Shown piece after piece: positions 9,871-21,930 of a stretch of DNA of 64,000 nt (the stretch's first letter is position 1; the number at the start of each line of letters is the position of its first letter). Origin of the DNA: Bryoerythrophyllum caledonicum. Its lineage: Eukaryota; Streptophyta; Bryopsida; Pottiales; Pottiaceae. The notes under the pieces were generated by a model. That model was not told where the DNA came from and made no database searches. It saw only the letters and a list, made by a program, of their open reading frames with translations. The stretch covers positions 6,989,560-7,053,559 of the forward strand of contig OZ020525.1 of assembly GCA_963971425.1 (NCBI GenBank), read 5' to 3'. The translations under genes were made by a program, and so were the position numbers.

Positions 9871-12800
9871 ATGGAGCCTGAGGTGCGAGTGGAGAATGGG
9901 AGCATGATTCGGGTGGCGGTGGTGGCGATTGGCGAGATGCCGGCGTCGCACCTGCGCGACTACATTGCCATGCTGGTGCAGCACACGAAGATCCCGCTCG
10001 CGTCCGTGTCGCCCTATTACACAGAGCACCAGAAGTCGCCGTTCGCGCAGCAGCCGTGGGAGACGGGCGCGCTCCTGCTCAAGTTCATGGTGGGCGGCGC
10101 GGCGCGGGGCCCCTGGGAGGATTTCCAGGCGCACCGCAAGATCCTGGGCGTGATCGGGCTCTGCCATTGCCCGCTCACGCCCGACGTTGCCGCGGCCTAT
10201 GATCAGTTCCTCACCATTTGCAAGGCCTACCCCTCCGCGCAGGTCACGCGCTGCTTCGCGTTCCACCCGAGCGACGCCCAGGTCGAGGCGGATGATGAGA
10301 AGAAGAAGGAGTTTCTGGTGATGTTCCCGAGCACGGATCGGCAGGAGCTTCAGGTGCACATGCAGACGCTGATGAAGGACTTCGCGGCGTCGCTTCTCAT
10401 GGCGTTTGAGAGCTGGGTGCTGCACCTGAGGCCAGTCGGGTTGACGACGCCGTTGGATTCGCAGGTTTCGTTGAATTCGGAGGAGGTGTCGAAGAAGCGG
10501 AAGCTCGGGCGTGTGCAGAAGACGATGGGGGATTATTGTTTGCTTGCGGGATCGCCCTCGGATGCGAATGCGCATTACTACACGGCGATTGAGCTGGCGC
10601 GCTCCACGGGGGACAGTTTGTGGCATGCGGGTGCCATCGAGGGGTATGTGTGCGCGACGGTTCTGAATCAGAACGGGTTCAAGGACACGATGCTGGAGCA
10701 GGACGTGCAGTACCGGTATCTGGAGGTGATTCAGCTTTACCGGCGCGCGACGGCGCTCTCGTTCGAGCTGGAGGCGACGTTGAAGCTGGCGCGGTTTCTG
10801 TGCCGGAAAGAGCTGGCAAAAGACGTGGTGGAGCTCGTGAGCGGCGCCGTGGAGTGGTCCAAAAGCCTGATGGACGCGAGCGACCGCCTGGTGGTGAATG
10901 TGGAGGCGGCCCGGATCTTCGCGGCCATCGGGTACGATCGGAAGGCGGCGTTCTACGGGCGCCAGGTCGCGCTGCTGTACCAGCAGCAGCACAGCCACTG
11001 GGCGGCGTTGAGCGCGCTGCAGGTGATGTCGCTCACGGCGGAGTCGTACAAGTGCCGCGAGGCCGCGAACCAGTGGAGCACGCTGCAGGTGGACGTGCTG
11101 TATGACATGCTGTCGGCTGCGGTGCGCGCCGGGGACGCGCTTGCCGCGTGGAACTCCGCCGCGCGGTTGCTGCGCAACCACTACCCGCTCATCCCACCGG
11201 GCGCGCAGCTCGCGCTGGAGACCGCTCTCTCCATGTCCGCGCAGCGGTTAGCCCCCGGGGCGAGATCCTCCGAGGGAGCCATCCCGTTTGTGAGGCTGCA
11301 TTCTTACACTGCCATGCCCGCGGATCGTGAGATTGTGAAGCGGACTGCGAGCAAGAACGAGTGGTGGATGGGGCGCACTTCGACGGGTCCATTTATCTAC
11401 ACGCCTTTCACTGCGAAGGGGGAAGTCAACACGAGGATTCCTGTCACGTGGGTGGTGGGGGAGCCGGTGGAAGTGCTCGTGGAGCTGGCAAATCCGTGCG
11501 TGTTTGAGGTCGTGGTGGAGAGTATCGCGTTGTCAGTCGAGCATGATCACTTCGAAGCGTTTCCTGTGTCCGTGACGCTCCCCGCGAGCTCTGGGCAGGT
11601 GGTAGCGCTCTCGGGGCTGCCGCTGAAAGTAGGGACGCTCACCGTGCGCGGCTGCGTTGTGAAGTGCTACGGAGTCGTGACGGAGCACTTGTTCGAGGAG
11701 GTGAGCGAGTGGGGCGGCACGGCGCTGGCGGACCCGTTCCGGAGCGGGCACAAGGTGCGCCAGCCGGCGCAGTACGAGAAGGTGGAGGTGGTGCCCCCGC
11801 TGCCGCTCCTGGTGGCGCGCGCCGTGGGCGGCGAAGGCGCGGCGGTCCTCTATGAGGGGGAGATTCGTGAGATGCAGATCAGCCTCTCCAACGCGGGCGT
11901 GGTGCCCGTCGTGGAGGCCCACATGACGCTCACAGGGAAACAACAGCAGCACGTGATGTCCATCGGGCACCAAGTCCTGGAGGACGCGCTCCCTCTGCCA
12001 CCAGGCGCCACCGTCGTGGTGCCTGTCACGCTCAAAGCCGGAGCGCCCACAGCGGACGTCGATTTCCGCTCCCTGGTGAGGACCGCCACCAACGCCTCCA
12101 GCCCCCACTTGGTCATCCATTACGCCGGCTCCGTGCCTTCCGCTCCCGGCCGAAGAGTCGCCCTCCCGATGCAGCTCCATGTGCTCAAAGGCCTGGCGCT
12201 CGTGCAGGCCAAGCTCCTCTCAATGGAAGTGGCGGCGAACATCAGCAGCTCCCTCTCCAGCGACTCGCTCGCGCACGAGGAGAGCCTCGTGAAGATGGAT
12301 CCCTACCGCGGCAGCTGGGGGATGCGGCTCCTGGAACTGGAGCTTTGGAACGCCACAGACGTCCTCTTCGAGATCGTGGTCACCCGAAAAGAACCTGACG
12401 AGAGCGGGCGTTTGGTCGAGGATTCCGAGTGCCTATACCCTCCCACTCGAATCGACCGCGACTACGCCGCGCGCGTGCTCATCCCTCTGGAGCGCTTCAA
12501 GCTCGCCAATCTCGACAAGGGCAGCCTCGCGCGCGCATCCATCAAGAAGGACTCCAAGGAGGGGCGGGCGAAAGCGGAGCTGAACACAGCCATCGAGGAG
12601 CTGAGCTCCAAGATCTGCGTGCGCTGGACGTCGGGGCGCAACAGCGCGGGCGAGCTTCCCATCAAGGACGCGCTCCGGGAGGCCCTCAAGGCGTCAGTGC
12701 TCAAGATCCTGCTTCCTGATCCCCTCACGTTCGGCTTCCGCCTCGCCAAGACGTCAATTGGAGCTTCCATCCTGAGAAGTAGCGGCAGCGACGTGGACAG

Positions 12801-13586
12801 TCTCCCGGGGTCACCGCGAGTGGGGTTGCAGAAGGTGGAGGCCGATCTGCTGGGGGACAACAAGGGCGGCATCGGCGTCCGGGAGCTGGCGCCCATTGAG
12901 ATGTTGGTCAGGAACAACACCAACGAGGCGGTAAACATGACGCTCAGTGTCACTTGTCGTGATGTCACCGGGACGAGTTGCTTGGGAACGACTGGAAGCA
13001 AGGCGACCGTGCTCTGGGCTGGTGAGCTTCTCCTCTCTGAACTTCACCTGCTTTCCTTACCTGAATTCTTCCCAAAGTCACCCGAAGTTTTAAGAAGATA
13101 CTCCCTCTTTTCTCATTCCGAAGAGCTAAAGTTAACTGATCTCACCTCAAAGGAGAGAGAGGCGGCCAACAGTCACCAACTCTTCCTTCACTCACGAAGC
13201 GCTTCCATTGACTGAATTCTAGGAAAAAACCACCAAGCTCTTCTATTGCTCTAATAGCTCCTCAGAGCAAAGACAAAAGAAGGGGTACCTTAATCAAACT
13301 TTAAGTGACCTGACAAACGTATACCGAACCTTCAGCATGTCTCGTATCTCGTTCGCTTGTCACACAACCTTAGTAACTTGATGAACGTATGATGACAGGA
13401 ACGCTGGACGGAGTGACGGTAGAGGTGGGAGCGCTGGGCGAAGTGGTGCACCGATTCGCCCTCTGCTTCCTGGTCCCGGGCCAATACACGCTCCTGGGCT
13501 CCGCTGTCATCGACTCCCAGCCCGCCCACGAACCGTCGAGCTACACAGGCCCCCCCTTCGCGGTGCACGTCGTCGAAACGAGCTAA
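9871..13586 (+). CDS. TRS120: TRAPPII subunit TRS120 (TRAPPC9/NIBP)
   Basis: Subunit of the TRAPPII tethering complex, which acts at the trans-Golgi/early endosome as a factor for Rab-A GTPases and is needed for cell-plate formation in plants. CDS is join(9871..13021,13399..13586), 1,112 residues, close to the roughly 1,190 of Arabidopsis. The N-terminal part (SMIRVAVVAIGEMPASHLRDY; QPWETGALLLKFMVGG) and the helical-repeat part with VQKTMGDYCLLAGSPSDANA around residue 212 are typical of the family. The C-terminal half has beta-rich domains (WVVGEPVEVLVELANP). The donor is ggGTGAGC at 13022 and the acceptor gacAG at 13397-13398. Joining gives LWAGTLDGVTVEVGALGE, in frame to the stop at 13584-13586. 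Exon 1 (3.15 kb) is very GC-rich, unlike the flanking DNA. Confidence 0.93.
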
Positions 13587-14127
13587 CCCTCATCAACCTT
13601 CGCCACCAGATCTGACCTCGGACAACCAATTCTCACGTCATGTCAAGCTCAACCTCCAAGCTTCAACAAAGTGGTGAGTTTACCAACTTCTCCACCAGAG
13701 TCATCAACCTTCATTGAGTGGTGTTTTATGTGGGGAGCCTTTTCTTTCCCCAAACCCTAAACCCGGGGTTGCTAGGGCTGATTGTCTCATGAGAAAGCAG
13801 TACCTTCACTGGTGCTACCGACGCTGCTCTTGATTGGAGATTGGTGCCTTTGAGTCAGGCTGGTGGAGTGCTACTTCTTTGATTGCCCTAGAAACCTAAA
13901 CCCTAAACCCTGAACCCTGGGAAGGTGGGAGCTGTTGGAAGCATGAAGTGGAGAGCATTCCCTTCTCGTCCTCGGTTGTGAGGTTCCTTTTGCCGAGTCT
14001 GCTTTTTTCACTGTATTTATAATCTCCTGTGAAAGTATCATTCATGAAAGCATCCCTAGTTCTTTATGATCCTAGGATGTGAGTTGAGTTGGAAGTTGGT
14101 TATGTTATTGCATGTGATGGTGATGAG
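13587..14127. other. TRS120 3' flank with CCCTAAA words
   Basis: No gene seen. Telomere-type words occur in the orientation opposite to those upstream of TRS120: aaaccctaaaccc at 13752-13764 and cctaaaccctaaaccctgaa at 13895-13914. Probably includes the TRS120 3' UTR. Confidence 0.6.
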
Positions 14128-14432
14128 CAGGCCTAATTTTTTTTGGTCGATCTGGGAGCCAAATTGCGAAAAACATTTTCCCCTCAAAAGTGGGAAAATT
14201 TTGATTTTATTTTGCCTAAACTTCATTGATGGCCGTTGCTATATTGTCATATTGCCACTAATGAACAGCTGGGACTCCATCGTATTGCCAAAAAGGATGT
14301 ACAATTCTATGTTTGTGGAGATGAATTCTCCGAAGTGGATATTCAAGGAGAAAATTTGGTTTTGTATGGGTTTAGGAGAGAGCCCTCCTTGGCCTCTGTG
14401 GCTATCCCACTAAAACCAAAAAAAAAGGGCTG
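14128..14432. mobile_element. hAT-type MITE, copy A
   Basis: 305 bp, starting CAGGCC and ending GGGCTG, with T-rich and A-rich subterminal runs. Flanks gtgatgag (14120-14127) and gtggtgac (14433-14440) are an imperfect 8-bp duplication. The interior (cttcattgatggccgt; ccaaaaaggatgtacaa) closely matches copy B at 16888-17242. No coding capacity; short open frames across it are chance. Confidence 0.8.
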
Positions 14433-15689
14433 GTGGTGACTATTGTTCTAGCAAATACTTCTGTTTTGTTCATGGACGTTGATTAATCCTGGAATGTTAG
14501 AGTCTATGATTGTGGCATCAATCCCAATTTCCGATCTAGTATGTGCTTTAATTTTTCATGGAATCTAAGTGGATTTTTTAATTTTTTTTGTTCATGTTTT
14601 AGAGATGAGATCACATGTTTTGTATATGTCACAAACATCACAGATTTGTTTGAGAGTTTTTTTAAGTTATTATAATATTCCAAAAGAAAAGTGAAGGAAA
14701 GTCAAATAAAATACAAAGTATGCTTAAATATTCTGAAATTTCACAATGATGTACGTTTTTCCCTTTAGGGACGAGCGATGGAAGTTTGGACAATGGGAGA
14801 ATCTATGAGCGTAATAGATTATGCAGAACATCATAAAGGTAACAAGGTACATTTCACATCCTTACATGGTTGCTTGTCCTTATAGGGTTTGAGTGTCAAA
14901 GATTACAGTGGTGGAAATGAAACTTCCATGTCTCTCTAAAACTAGAGAAGCAGCTAGTCATGGTTATAGGCCCAGAGTTCAAATTGCAACAACTTCTCAA
15001 ATTTATGAATTCCTAGATTGAAGTGGAAACTAGACTTCGAAGCTTCATTTCATTAGTTGGACACAAATTCAAAAAATATCATTTTTATAACTAGAAATTC
15101 AAATCTAGAATGTAACTAGAAGTTTCAAAAATTCACTACGTTGAGATCTAGGTGAAAGACATTTTCTTTTTTAGAAAAGACATAATTACTTCAATGAGAC
15201 AAGTTTCATCATCATCTACTCTAAAATGATGATTTTGAAATGCTATAAGTTTTTAATCTTCATGAATAATTTTACCAACTATGTCTACGATGATCCCTCT
15301 CTTTGAGTATTACAGATAGTTGTGATCTTGGTAAAAATCTTCATCAAATGTAAAAAACTATAGCACTTCCAAATTATATAGTGTGGATACACTATACATG
15401 ATTTTCAATGTAGTGCTTACACATTCAATGTGCTCTCTTTATAATAAATGGATGAAAAAATACAATTCTTTATCTTGTATCATGCATTCAAAGTCATCAA
15501 AGAAGCCACTCTTTGACTCCTTGGACGTTTCAGGGTTGAGCACCTTACTACCCATGCCATAAATAGAAATTGGAGGGTAAGGTATGGAACTAAATTTCTC
15601 TTTTATGTGTATTTAACCATTAAACATTAGTCGGGAATCGGATATACAAGGACATATTTTACTCTGTGGAAGTACAAAAAATGTACTGT
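14433..15689. other. AT-rich intergenic, nothing recognised
   Basis: AT-rich spacer with no open frame longer than about 60 codons and no repeat that I could match elsewhere in the window. Confidence 0.6.
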
Positions 15690-16000
15690 AGTGCAAGCAT
15701 CGGTATTGTAGTTGTTACAAAACATTAAGAAATTATATTTTTTTTACTAGAAGAGAATAGGTGGAAAAGTTGCTAATATAAGATTGAGCCATAGAGCAAT
15801 AAGGAGGAGACTAGAGTACTATTTCCTACATTGGCATAGTTAAACGCATGTTCCTTAGGGAAAGGGGGGCTTTGGAGGCAAATGCAAAGGCAAAGTAAAA
15901 TTAGGCATAGGTGAATGTAGTTAGCTTGGGTGAAAAGAAGCTTGGATTAAAAACTTAAGTAAAAAATCTAAGTAAAAAAGAAATGTTTGTTTCAATCAAT
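15690..16000. repeat. dispersed repeat, related to 40610-40850
   Basis: The block gagaataggtggaaaagttg, then gactagag, ttcctaca, ttggcatag and catgctcctta-like words, has the same order and spacing as 40676-40830. The similarity extends over some 250-300 bp including aagtaaaaaa at the right. No terminal repeats were found, so the class is unknown. Confidence 0.6.
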
Positions 16001-16887
16001 TGTTTGAGATTGTGTTAAATTTTAAATGAAAAAGATGAAAAATAATTTCAATTGAAAAAGATTTGGCACCTCCATTTCCATACTTGTTCCATCTAAATTT
16101 TTCTTTGAAGAGGCTGCACTTTTGTTGCCAAAATTCTCAAAAAGTCCTGGTACATAGGCATCTTGAACGCAATTAGCCCTTGGCCCTTGGCCCCTAGTGT
16201 GAAGCCACAAGGGTCAAGTTTAAGCTCTAGACCAATCAAACTCCTAGATTCGCTTGGCATCTCAACCTAAGTTCCTAGAGTACAAGCCCCATAATTGCTA
16301 TATTCATCTAGTAAATGATTTGACATGTTAGTCTTATATTCATCCAATTATAATACAGTCATATTTATCCAGTTACCACTTTGGGTTGAATGGAAGATTT
16401 TATTCAAAACAAATTTTTGTGATATTTCTAAGCCCATATTGCTGTCACATAGGAATACGATAGGTGAACCGTCTAGTTGAACACGTCCATGCCGAATAAT
16501 GAATTAAAGTGAGAAAAGGCCGTTTAGCATCCAAAATAACAATAAATTAGATTTTGGCAAGAAATCACATATGGCTATATATAGCACTTTAGATGAGCAG
16601 GGGGCTTGAATCCAAGAGCTTGAGGTTCTAAACCAAAGCCTACATGCATGCACGACCTAGGATAGAGGCTTTTCCAAGTCCCACTCCCCTTAACGTCTAC
16701 CAATATGACAAAATCTGTAAATAAATAGTTTTTTTAGATTCGGCAATTTCATTAAATATTTTTCCACTTGATTCGGCAAACATTTTCTAATTAGTAAACG
16801 CCGAACTAGAGGTTCACCTGGGGTAATAACAATTCAATGTTGGGAAAGCATGTTCTAGTGACTTCTCCCATCATGTTGTGTTCGTAC
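16001..16887. other. AT-rich intergenic, nothing recognised
   Basis: No gene or clear repeat. The last eight bases (16880-16887, gttcgtac) are the left target duplication of the MITE that follows. Confidence 0.55.
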
Positions 16888-17242
16888 CAGGCCTTTTTTT
16901 TGGCGAGCTAGAGCCAAAAATCGAATTTTTATTTCCAGAAATAGAATATTCCCCAAAATGGGAAATTTTAAGATTTTACAATGCCAAAACTTCATTGATG
17001 GCCGTTTGCATATTGCCATATTGCTACTAATGAACAATGGGGACTCCAACTTGTCGCCAAAAAGGATGTACAAATCTATGTTTATAGAGATGAATTCTCT
17101 AAAATGGATATTTACGGAGAAAATTTGGTTTTGTATGGTTTCTAGAGAAACTTTGTGTCGCCGAATTTGCCGTCATCAAAAAGTTTGTGTGGCCACTCTG
17201 GCCAAATCTGGCTAAAACTCTGAAACCAAAAAAAAAGGCCTG
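16888..17242. mobile_element. hAT-type MITE, copy B, intact ends
   Basis: 355 bp with near-perfect inverted ends: CAGGCCTTTTTTTTGG at the left and CCAAAAAAAAAGGCCTG at the right. It is flanked by a perfect 8-bp duplication gttcgtac (16880-16887 and 17243-17250). CAGG ends with an 8-bp target duplication are the hAT hallmark. Interior shared with copy A at 14128. Non-coding. Confidence 0.9.
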
Positions 17243-17515
17243 GTTCGTACCAAAGGGCACACTGCAAGTCATCAATAATTGCACCTGATGGAGAAGAAGA
17301 AGCTTTGACTTGAAGGCATGGGCTACACAGGTCATATAAAATATCATGATTCAAGGCTCCCGAGTCCCAACACAACCTCCAAATCATAAGTGCTGGTGTA
17401 AATACAATTCCTTAGTGTGTAGCAATTTGCAACCACATGCTTGCATACCAGAGATTTTTTTAGGAGGCGTGCACACCAGTGATTTTTTTTTTAAGGAGGC
17501 GAAAAAAAAGCCTTA

Positions 17516-17856
17516 GGTAGTCCTACCCATCACCGCCATTCTATATTTGGTCCCAATTCTGCCCCATATCCACTCCATTGCCACCCATTCACTCTTTGTC
17601 AGCTCCAAATTAAGGCTTACTATAGGTCAAGACCCTAACTTTTGGTCCGTGTTGATGGGGTTACTGAGATGCAGAAATGGGCCAAACATGGCTGCACACT
17701 TTGAAAATCCATAACTAATTCAATTTTGATTGGAAAAATATGAAACCACTTGGGTTGAGCTTGTAATTCTATTTGGCTATCACTGAAAAATAAATGTATG
17801 ATTATTTGGGTTCTCCTTGTGTGCACGTTGCTTAATCTGCCGGTCATGGGGATACC
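17516..17856. mobile_element. TTA-flanked MITE family 2, diverged copy
   Basis: About 341 bp. Left end GGTAGTCCTACCC resembles GGTAAGCCTCCCC of the full copy at 39205-39555, and the right end is GGGGATACC. The interior gtcaagacccta, aaaccacttgggttg and ggctatcactga matches the other copies. Flanks tta/gta suggest a 3-bp target duplication, as in PIF/Harbinger elements. Confidence 0.6.
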
Positions 17857-19007
17857 GTAATGGGGAAATAAAATAATGTGCTTGGCCAAATCTGGCAGAA
17901 AATGACGGGTTTCAAGTTTTGGTCATGGCCAGAAACCCATCGTATGTGCACTTGTTGATCGCCAGTCCGTTTATGTACAACCATGATGATTCTTGCAACA
18001 TTTTGATGTTTGACTTAAATTTGAATTGGCGTTCGGTGTTGACGTTCAACTTCCGTTTGCTTATCTTCAACTTCTTGTATGCGTTGCTTGATCTTGTTGC
18101 ATGCTCATGGCATTGAAACATGTTAAGTGCCTTCCACCTCCTTTCACATCACTCCGTATGTGGCCTTTGCATTTGCGTTTGGGTTGCACTTGCGTTTAGG
18201 TTCCTCCATTGCTATGCACATTTAGTTTTAGGGTATTGTTGCTTGGTTTAGGGCTGTTGTTGCTTTTTGTTTGGCAAAATGTTTCCAAGGATTTCTTTGC
18301 AAGTGTTCTATGCGACGATTCCAAACACAAGATCTTCTTCCTCATCCGATGTGCTACAAGTTAGTTGTAGTTCAAATGCAGGGACATCTACATCGGAGTG
18401 TCGCCTTGCAGCGTCCAAAGTGTGCTCTTTTGGGCAGAGTTGCACCAAGGATGCGATGGTCTGTACAAGTCGGTGAAGTGCGTCACCTCATGGATATGTG
18501 TGTTAAGGATTCGTAGCGTAAACCAATGTTGTTGTCTTTGGAGCGGGTCATGGAGGGTGTTAGCTCAAACAACATGACAAAGGTGATTGTGAATGCCATC
18601 AAAGATTATAGAGGCATTGATCCTCTTTTATGACAGGTGCAGCATAGGTTTTAATTAACCAACTTACCAAATGGTTTCCTGCGTCAAATGTCAAGGATGC
18701 ATTTAGGATTATATATCCTCAATACTGGAGGCATTTGGAGGCGGACAAAAACTTCAAACAACACACACAGCTTATCAAGGAGCACTACCTCTATCCGAAA
18801 GAATTTCCGAAGCCAAAACCAAAGAAAGGTCGGCACCGAGAGGTTGTGGAGAAAGCTCATACATGAAGGTGGAGCCTATCTTGTTGGCTACCATCTTCAA
18901 GGAACACAGAATGATGTTTTGTATTACAATAAAGGCAAATTGGCAAGGAGCTATGATATGAGACCTACCCTTGAATCCCCTCACTTGCCTATGGCGTCGC
19001 CTGGAGG

Positions 19008-19202
19008 AGGAAGAAGAAGAAGAAGAAGAAGAAGAAGAAGAAGAAGAAGAAGAAGAAGAAGAAGAAGACGAAGAAGAAGAAGGAGAAGAAGAAGGAGAAG
19101 AAGAAGGAGAAGAAGAAGGAGAAGAAGAAGGAGAAGAAGAAGGAGAAGAAGAAGGAGAAGGAGAAGAAGAAGGAGAAGAAGAAGGAGAAGAAGAAGAAGA
19201 AC
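19008..19202. repeat. GAA/TTC simple repeat, 3' tail of LINE copy 2
   Basis: About 195 bp of GAA and GGAGAAGAA units. On the minus strand it is a TTC tract directly after the LINE 3' UTR and directly next to the left target duplication. It is therefore the element's tail, not a chance microsatellite. Long poly-Glu, poly-Arg and poly-Ser frames across it are artefacts. Confidence 0.85.
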
Positions 19203-19593
19203 AAGCACGATATTCACGCCAACCCACAGGACATAACAACAGTGGTATAGGACTACTAACCCCTCTCAGGGTGGACACTGTATAACAGAAACCAAGAACC
19301 AGTTCACTGTAAAGTGATTGTTTGAGGTGTATTCTGTTGAATAAAAGTAGAAGGTTGGTTTCGTTGGTCGTCACATTGTTGACATTGCCAGGTTGTTTGG
19401 AAAATACATGGTTGTGTTGTAGCGGTGGTTCGGGTTCGGTTCCCGTTGTTCTTGTTTGATCATCGTTGCGATCATCTGGCGCTATCGAGCTAGAGGGGCA
19501 GGAAATTCCAACAACTTGGGTCCCTATATTGTGACAAGGTTACTATTATAAATAAAGGTGGTTATATTTCACTACTTTTTTGAATAGTTGGAT

Positions 19594-21752
19594 TTATGGT
19601 GGTTGTACGCCTGTTGGTAGCGGCTCTCCGCTTTCTATTTTTCTTTTGTGTAATATTATGGACATGGCATGGTGTATAGCAATTGTGTTTATTTCTCTAA
19701 ATGTATTTTTTATAAGTTTCTTTGGTATTTTGAGTTTGGTTTTTAGGATTTTCATAGGAGGGATGTATGTAGATGCTCTGGCACCTGCTGTAATTACTAT
19801 TAGTGGTTCAACTATCCAACCTTTGTTGATAATATCGTTGATGAGAGGTTGGTATTTTTCTATCTTTCTCTCAATGGTATGTGGTGAGAATCTATCATTA
19901 CAATATGTGAATTCTATAAATTGTACCTTTAAATTGATGTTGGGAGATGTAGGGAGGTTTGATTGGTAGGGTAGTCCTTTTATGCATAGTAGGTCTGGTT
20001 TTAGTCGTGCATTACATTGGCATCTTTGTTGTACGTATGTACATGGTAATAGCCATGGAGGGAGTGTATTCTCTGGTGGTTTATCATTACATGTGCCTGC
20101 ATTCATGAGGGTATAACATCTTGAATTTTTTGATGAGACTAATAGTTTTTTAATTTCCCAAACTGCTTTATTGTGTCTTTTTGTTCTAAGCGCATGTGTA
20201 TGGTGTTGCTTGCATTTTAGCAGTACATGTAACCATGTGTCTGGATCTTGGGAGTCGCATATTGAGCATGTGATTGATGGATATAATTCTCTGCCAAAAA
20301 ATAGTTGTTTTCTAGCATTGCCCATATATTGACCATGTCTTAGTTTTAGGAGGAATGTTTTTTGGGAGTCTGTTACCTGTTTATTAGTCCAAAATTCATT
20401 GGATAGTTTATCGTCAATGTCAGTGTTACTTATCCATTTATTTATATTGGGGAAATTTGTTGCAATGTCTATTAAGTTATGTTCTTTGTCATATTTAATA
20501 ATATGCTTTTCAAGGAATCTTATAGGGCCTTTATCTGGGGTTTCGTCCATAGAATGCCACTAGTCTCTCTGAAAGTAATATGGTGTAGAATGTGCAAATT
20601 CATATGGTAGAGCTGCATTGTGGTAATCTTTGTCTCTACCTTGTTTGGCTAGTTCGTCAGCTTTTTCGTTGCCATCTATATTTGCATGAGCTCGTACTTT
20701 GTACAATGATGTAGGTTGTGTTCTTTGTTGCAAAAGTGTTACCATATCTTGTAGAATGGTTTTGTCCAGGTGGTTATTATGTTGGGTGGGATGTTTGAGT
20801 TGTGTTTGGATATTGTACAGACCATTTAAACAGTCTATGAAAATGTGTGCAGGATCATTAGGGTATTTGGAGGTAATAATTTGTAGGGTTGTGTATATTG
20901 CCATTATTTCAGCTCTAAATATGTTTTGTAAACCTGGGAGTCTTATGGCTAGTTCTATATTTTTGGATTGATTGTATATTCCATATCCTGCAGTTTCACG
21001 AGTCCAGTGATCGCCCATATCTTGTGGTGGGAGAAATGAGCCATCAGTATAGTAGCAGTATTGTGATAAGAATTTGGGTTGTTTATCGTTTATGAAGTTA
21101 GGAATTGTTGTTGTATTGTAGTTTGTGACTAAGTTGTCTGTTGGATATGTGAGTGTGTTCCATTCTTTGCTTTTGTTAACTTGTGTATTTAGTTGTGTTG
21201 GCGGGGCAATTTGTATGTATGGTTGAGGGATTTGGAGTTTGTTAAAAATTGTGGTTAGGGCGGTGATTTGTTCATTATTTCCAACATTGGTGTTTTTATG
21301 GTGTACACATAATATGTGAAGAGCAGAAGGTTCTATTCGTGTTTTAGTAAATTCGGGTGGTTTTGTTGGTTCTTCATATGTTATTGTATGTGCTGGTATA
21401 TATGTAACAACATGTGTGTCTGGATAGGGGCCTTTATGTGGTGTTAGGTTATGGTACCAGTTGTTGTCGGGAGTAGTTATTATGGTAATGGTGTTTGGAT
21501 TGTTTTTTGCTGCAAGTCTAGCCCAGTGTATAGCTTTTTGGGTATTTGTTTTGTTATGTGGGTGAGCATAGCCTATTCCTTTCCATTTGTAAGAAAATGC
21601 TTGTCCCATAGATCCAAAAAAATTGTCTCTTTTAAATGGTGAGTAAAACTTATCTATTTGAGTGGAGCAAGTTACTGGTGAGGAAAAATACGTGTGAGTT
21701 ATATTGAAAGATGTTATGACGTGGTCAAGTAATATTTTTGGCAAAGAGTAAT
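19594..21752 (-). pseudogene. LINE copy 2: RNase H, CCHC finger, KPD...E module
   Basis: Reads linker, then YYTDGSFLPP, FRAEIMAIYTTLQI, FIDCLNGLYNI and HANIDGNEKADELA (RNase H). Next is CSICDSQDPDTWLHVLLKC (C-x2-C-x8-H-x4-C), then RCQCNARLKPDLLC, VQFIEFTYCNDRF, KIEKYQPLINDI and VITAGARAST. Every putative catalytic residue of the C-terminal module is the same as in copy 1, although surrounding linkers differ. One stop (TAG, near 20560) divides the frame. Confidence 0.85.
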
Positions 21753-21930
21753 GTCGCGTAGAGGCATTAGGACTATTGTAGCACAAGTTGTTGGAATACT
21801 TGAAGGTGGTTGAATTTGTTGTTGTTGCGATGTTCGGAGAGCGTAGAGGATGAACGCACCTTTGGTACTCTCTCGTTCATAAAGACGAAGCTATCGAACC
21901 AATTAAGCATCCATCTACCCTAGGTGGTCA

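Larger units (their letters stand above)
19008..21752 (-). mobile_element. LINE copy 2, 5'-truncated, nested in hAT
   Basis: Same family as copy 1 at 1-7802, by shared protein sequence from ITHTYFSSPVTCST to the C-terminus. It is flanked by a 12-bp duplication with two mismatches (gtcgcctggagg 18996-19007; gtcgcgtagagg 21753-21764). The coding part (21752-19594) is one frame broken by a single in-frame stop near 20560, where copy 1 has Glu (YEWPSM). The 5' truncation removes the endonuclease and reverse transcriptase. The 3' end is a (TTC)n-type tail of about 195 bp. Confidence 0.9.
18250..21930 (+). mobile_element. degenerate, internally deleted hAT element carrying a nested LINE
   Basis: Related to the hAT transposase gene at 49130-52180. 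Matches: LQVFYATIP near 18300 against LHRFYARIP; a block near 18540-18620 (tggagcgggtcatggagggt, attgtgaatgccatcaaag) against 50275-50345; a block near 18690-18800 (ggattatatatcctcaatac) against 51620; and 18925-19007 against 51830-51915. Most of the central transposase region is missing. After the LINE (19008-21752) the hAT dimerisation region resumes at 21765 (gttcggagagcgtagaggat, aacgcacctttggtactctc) and fades near 21930. Ends and target duplications were not found. Confidence 0.78.

Noticed and set aside
9817-12719. Long open frames opposite or overlapping TRS120 (up to 454 codons)
   Set aside because: Very GC-rich coding DNA leaves shadow frames; these are rich in Arg/His/Pro/Ala and have no motif, while the TRS120 frame matches a known family throughout.
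18688-19374. Long poly-Arg, poly-Glu, poly-Ser and poly-Leu open frames on both strands
   Set aside because: They are translations of the GAA/TTC tail of LINE copy 2, not genes.
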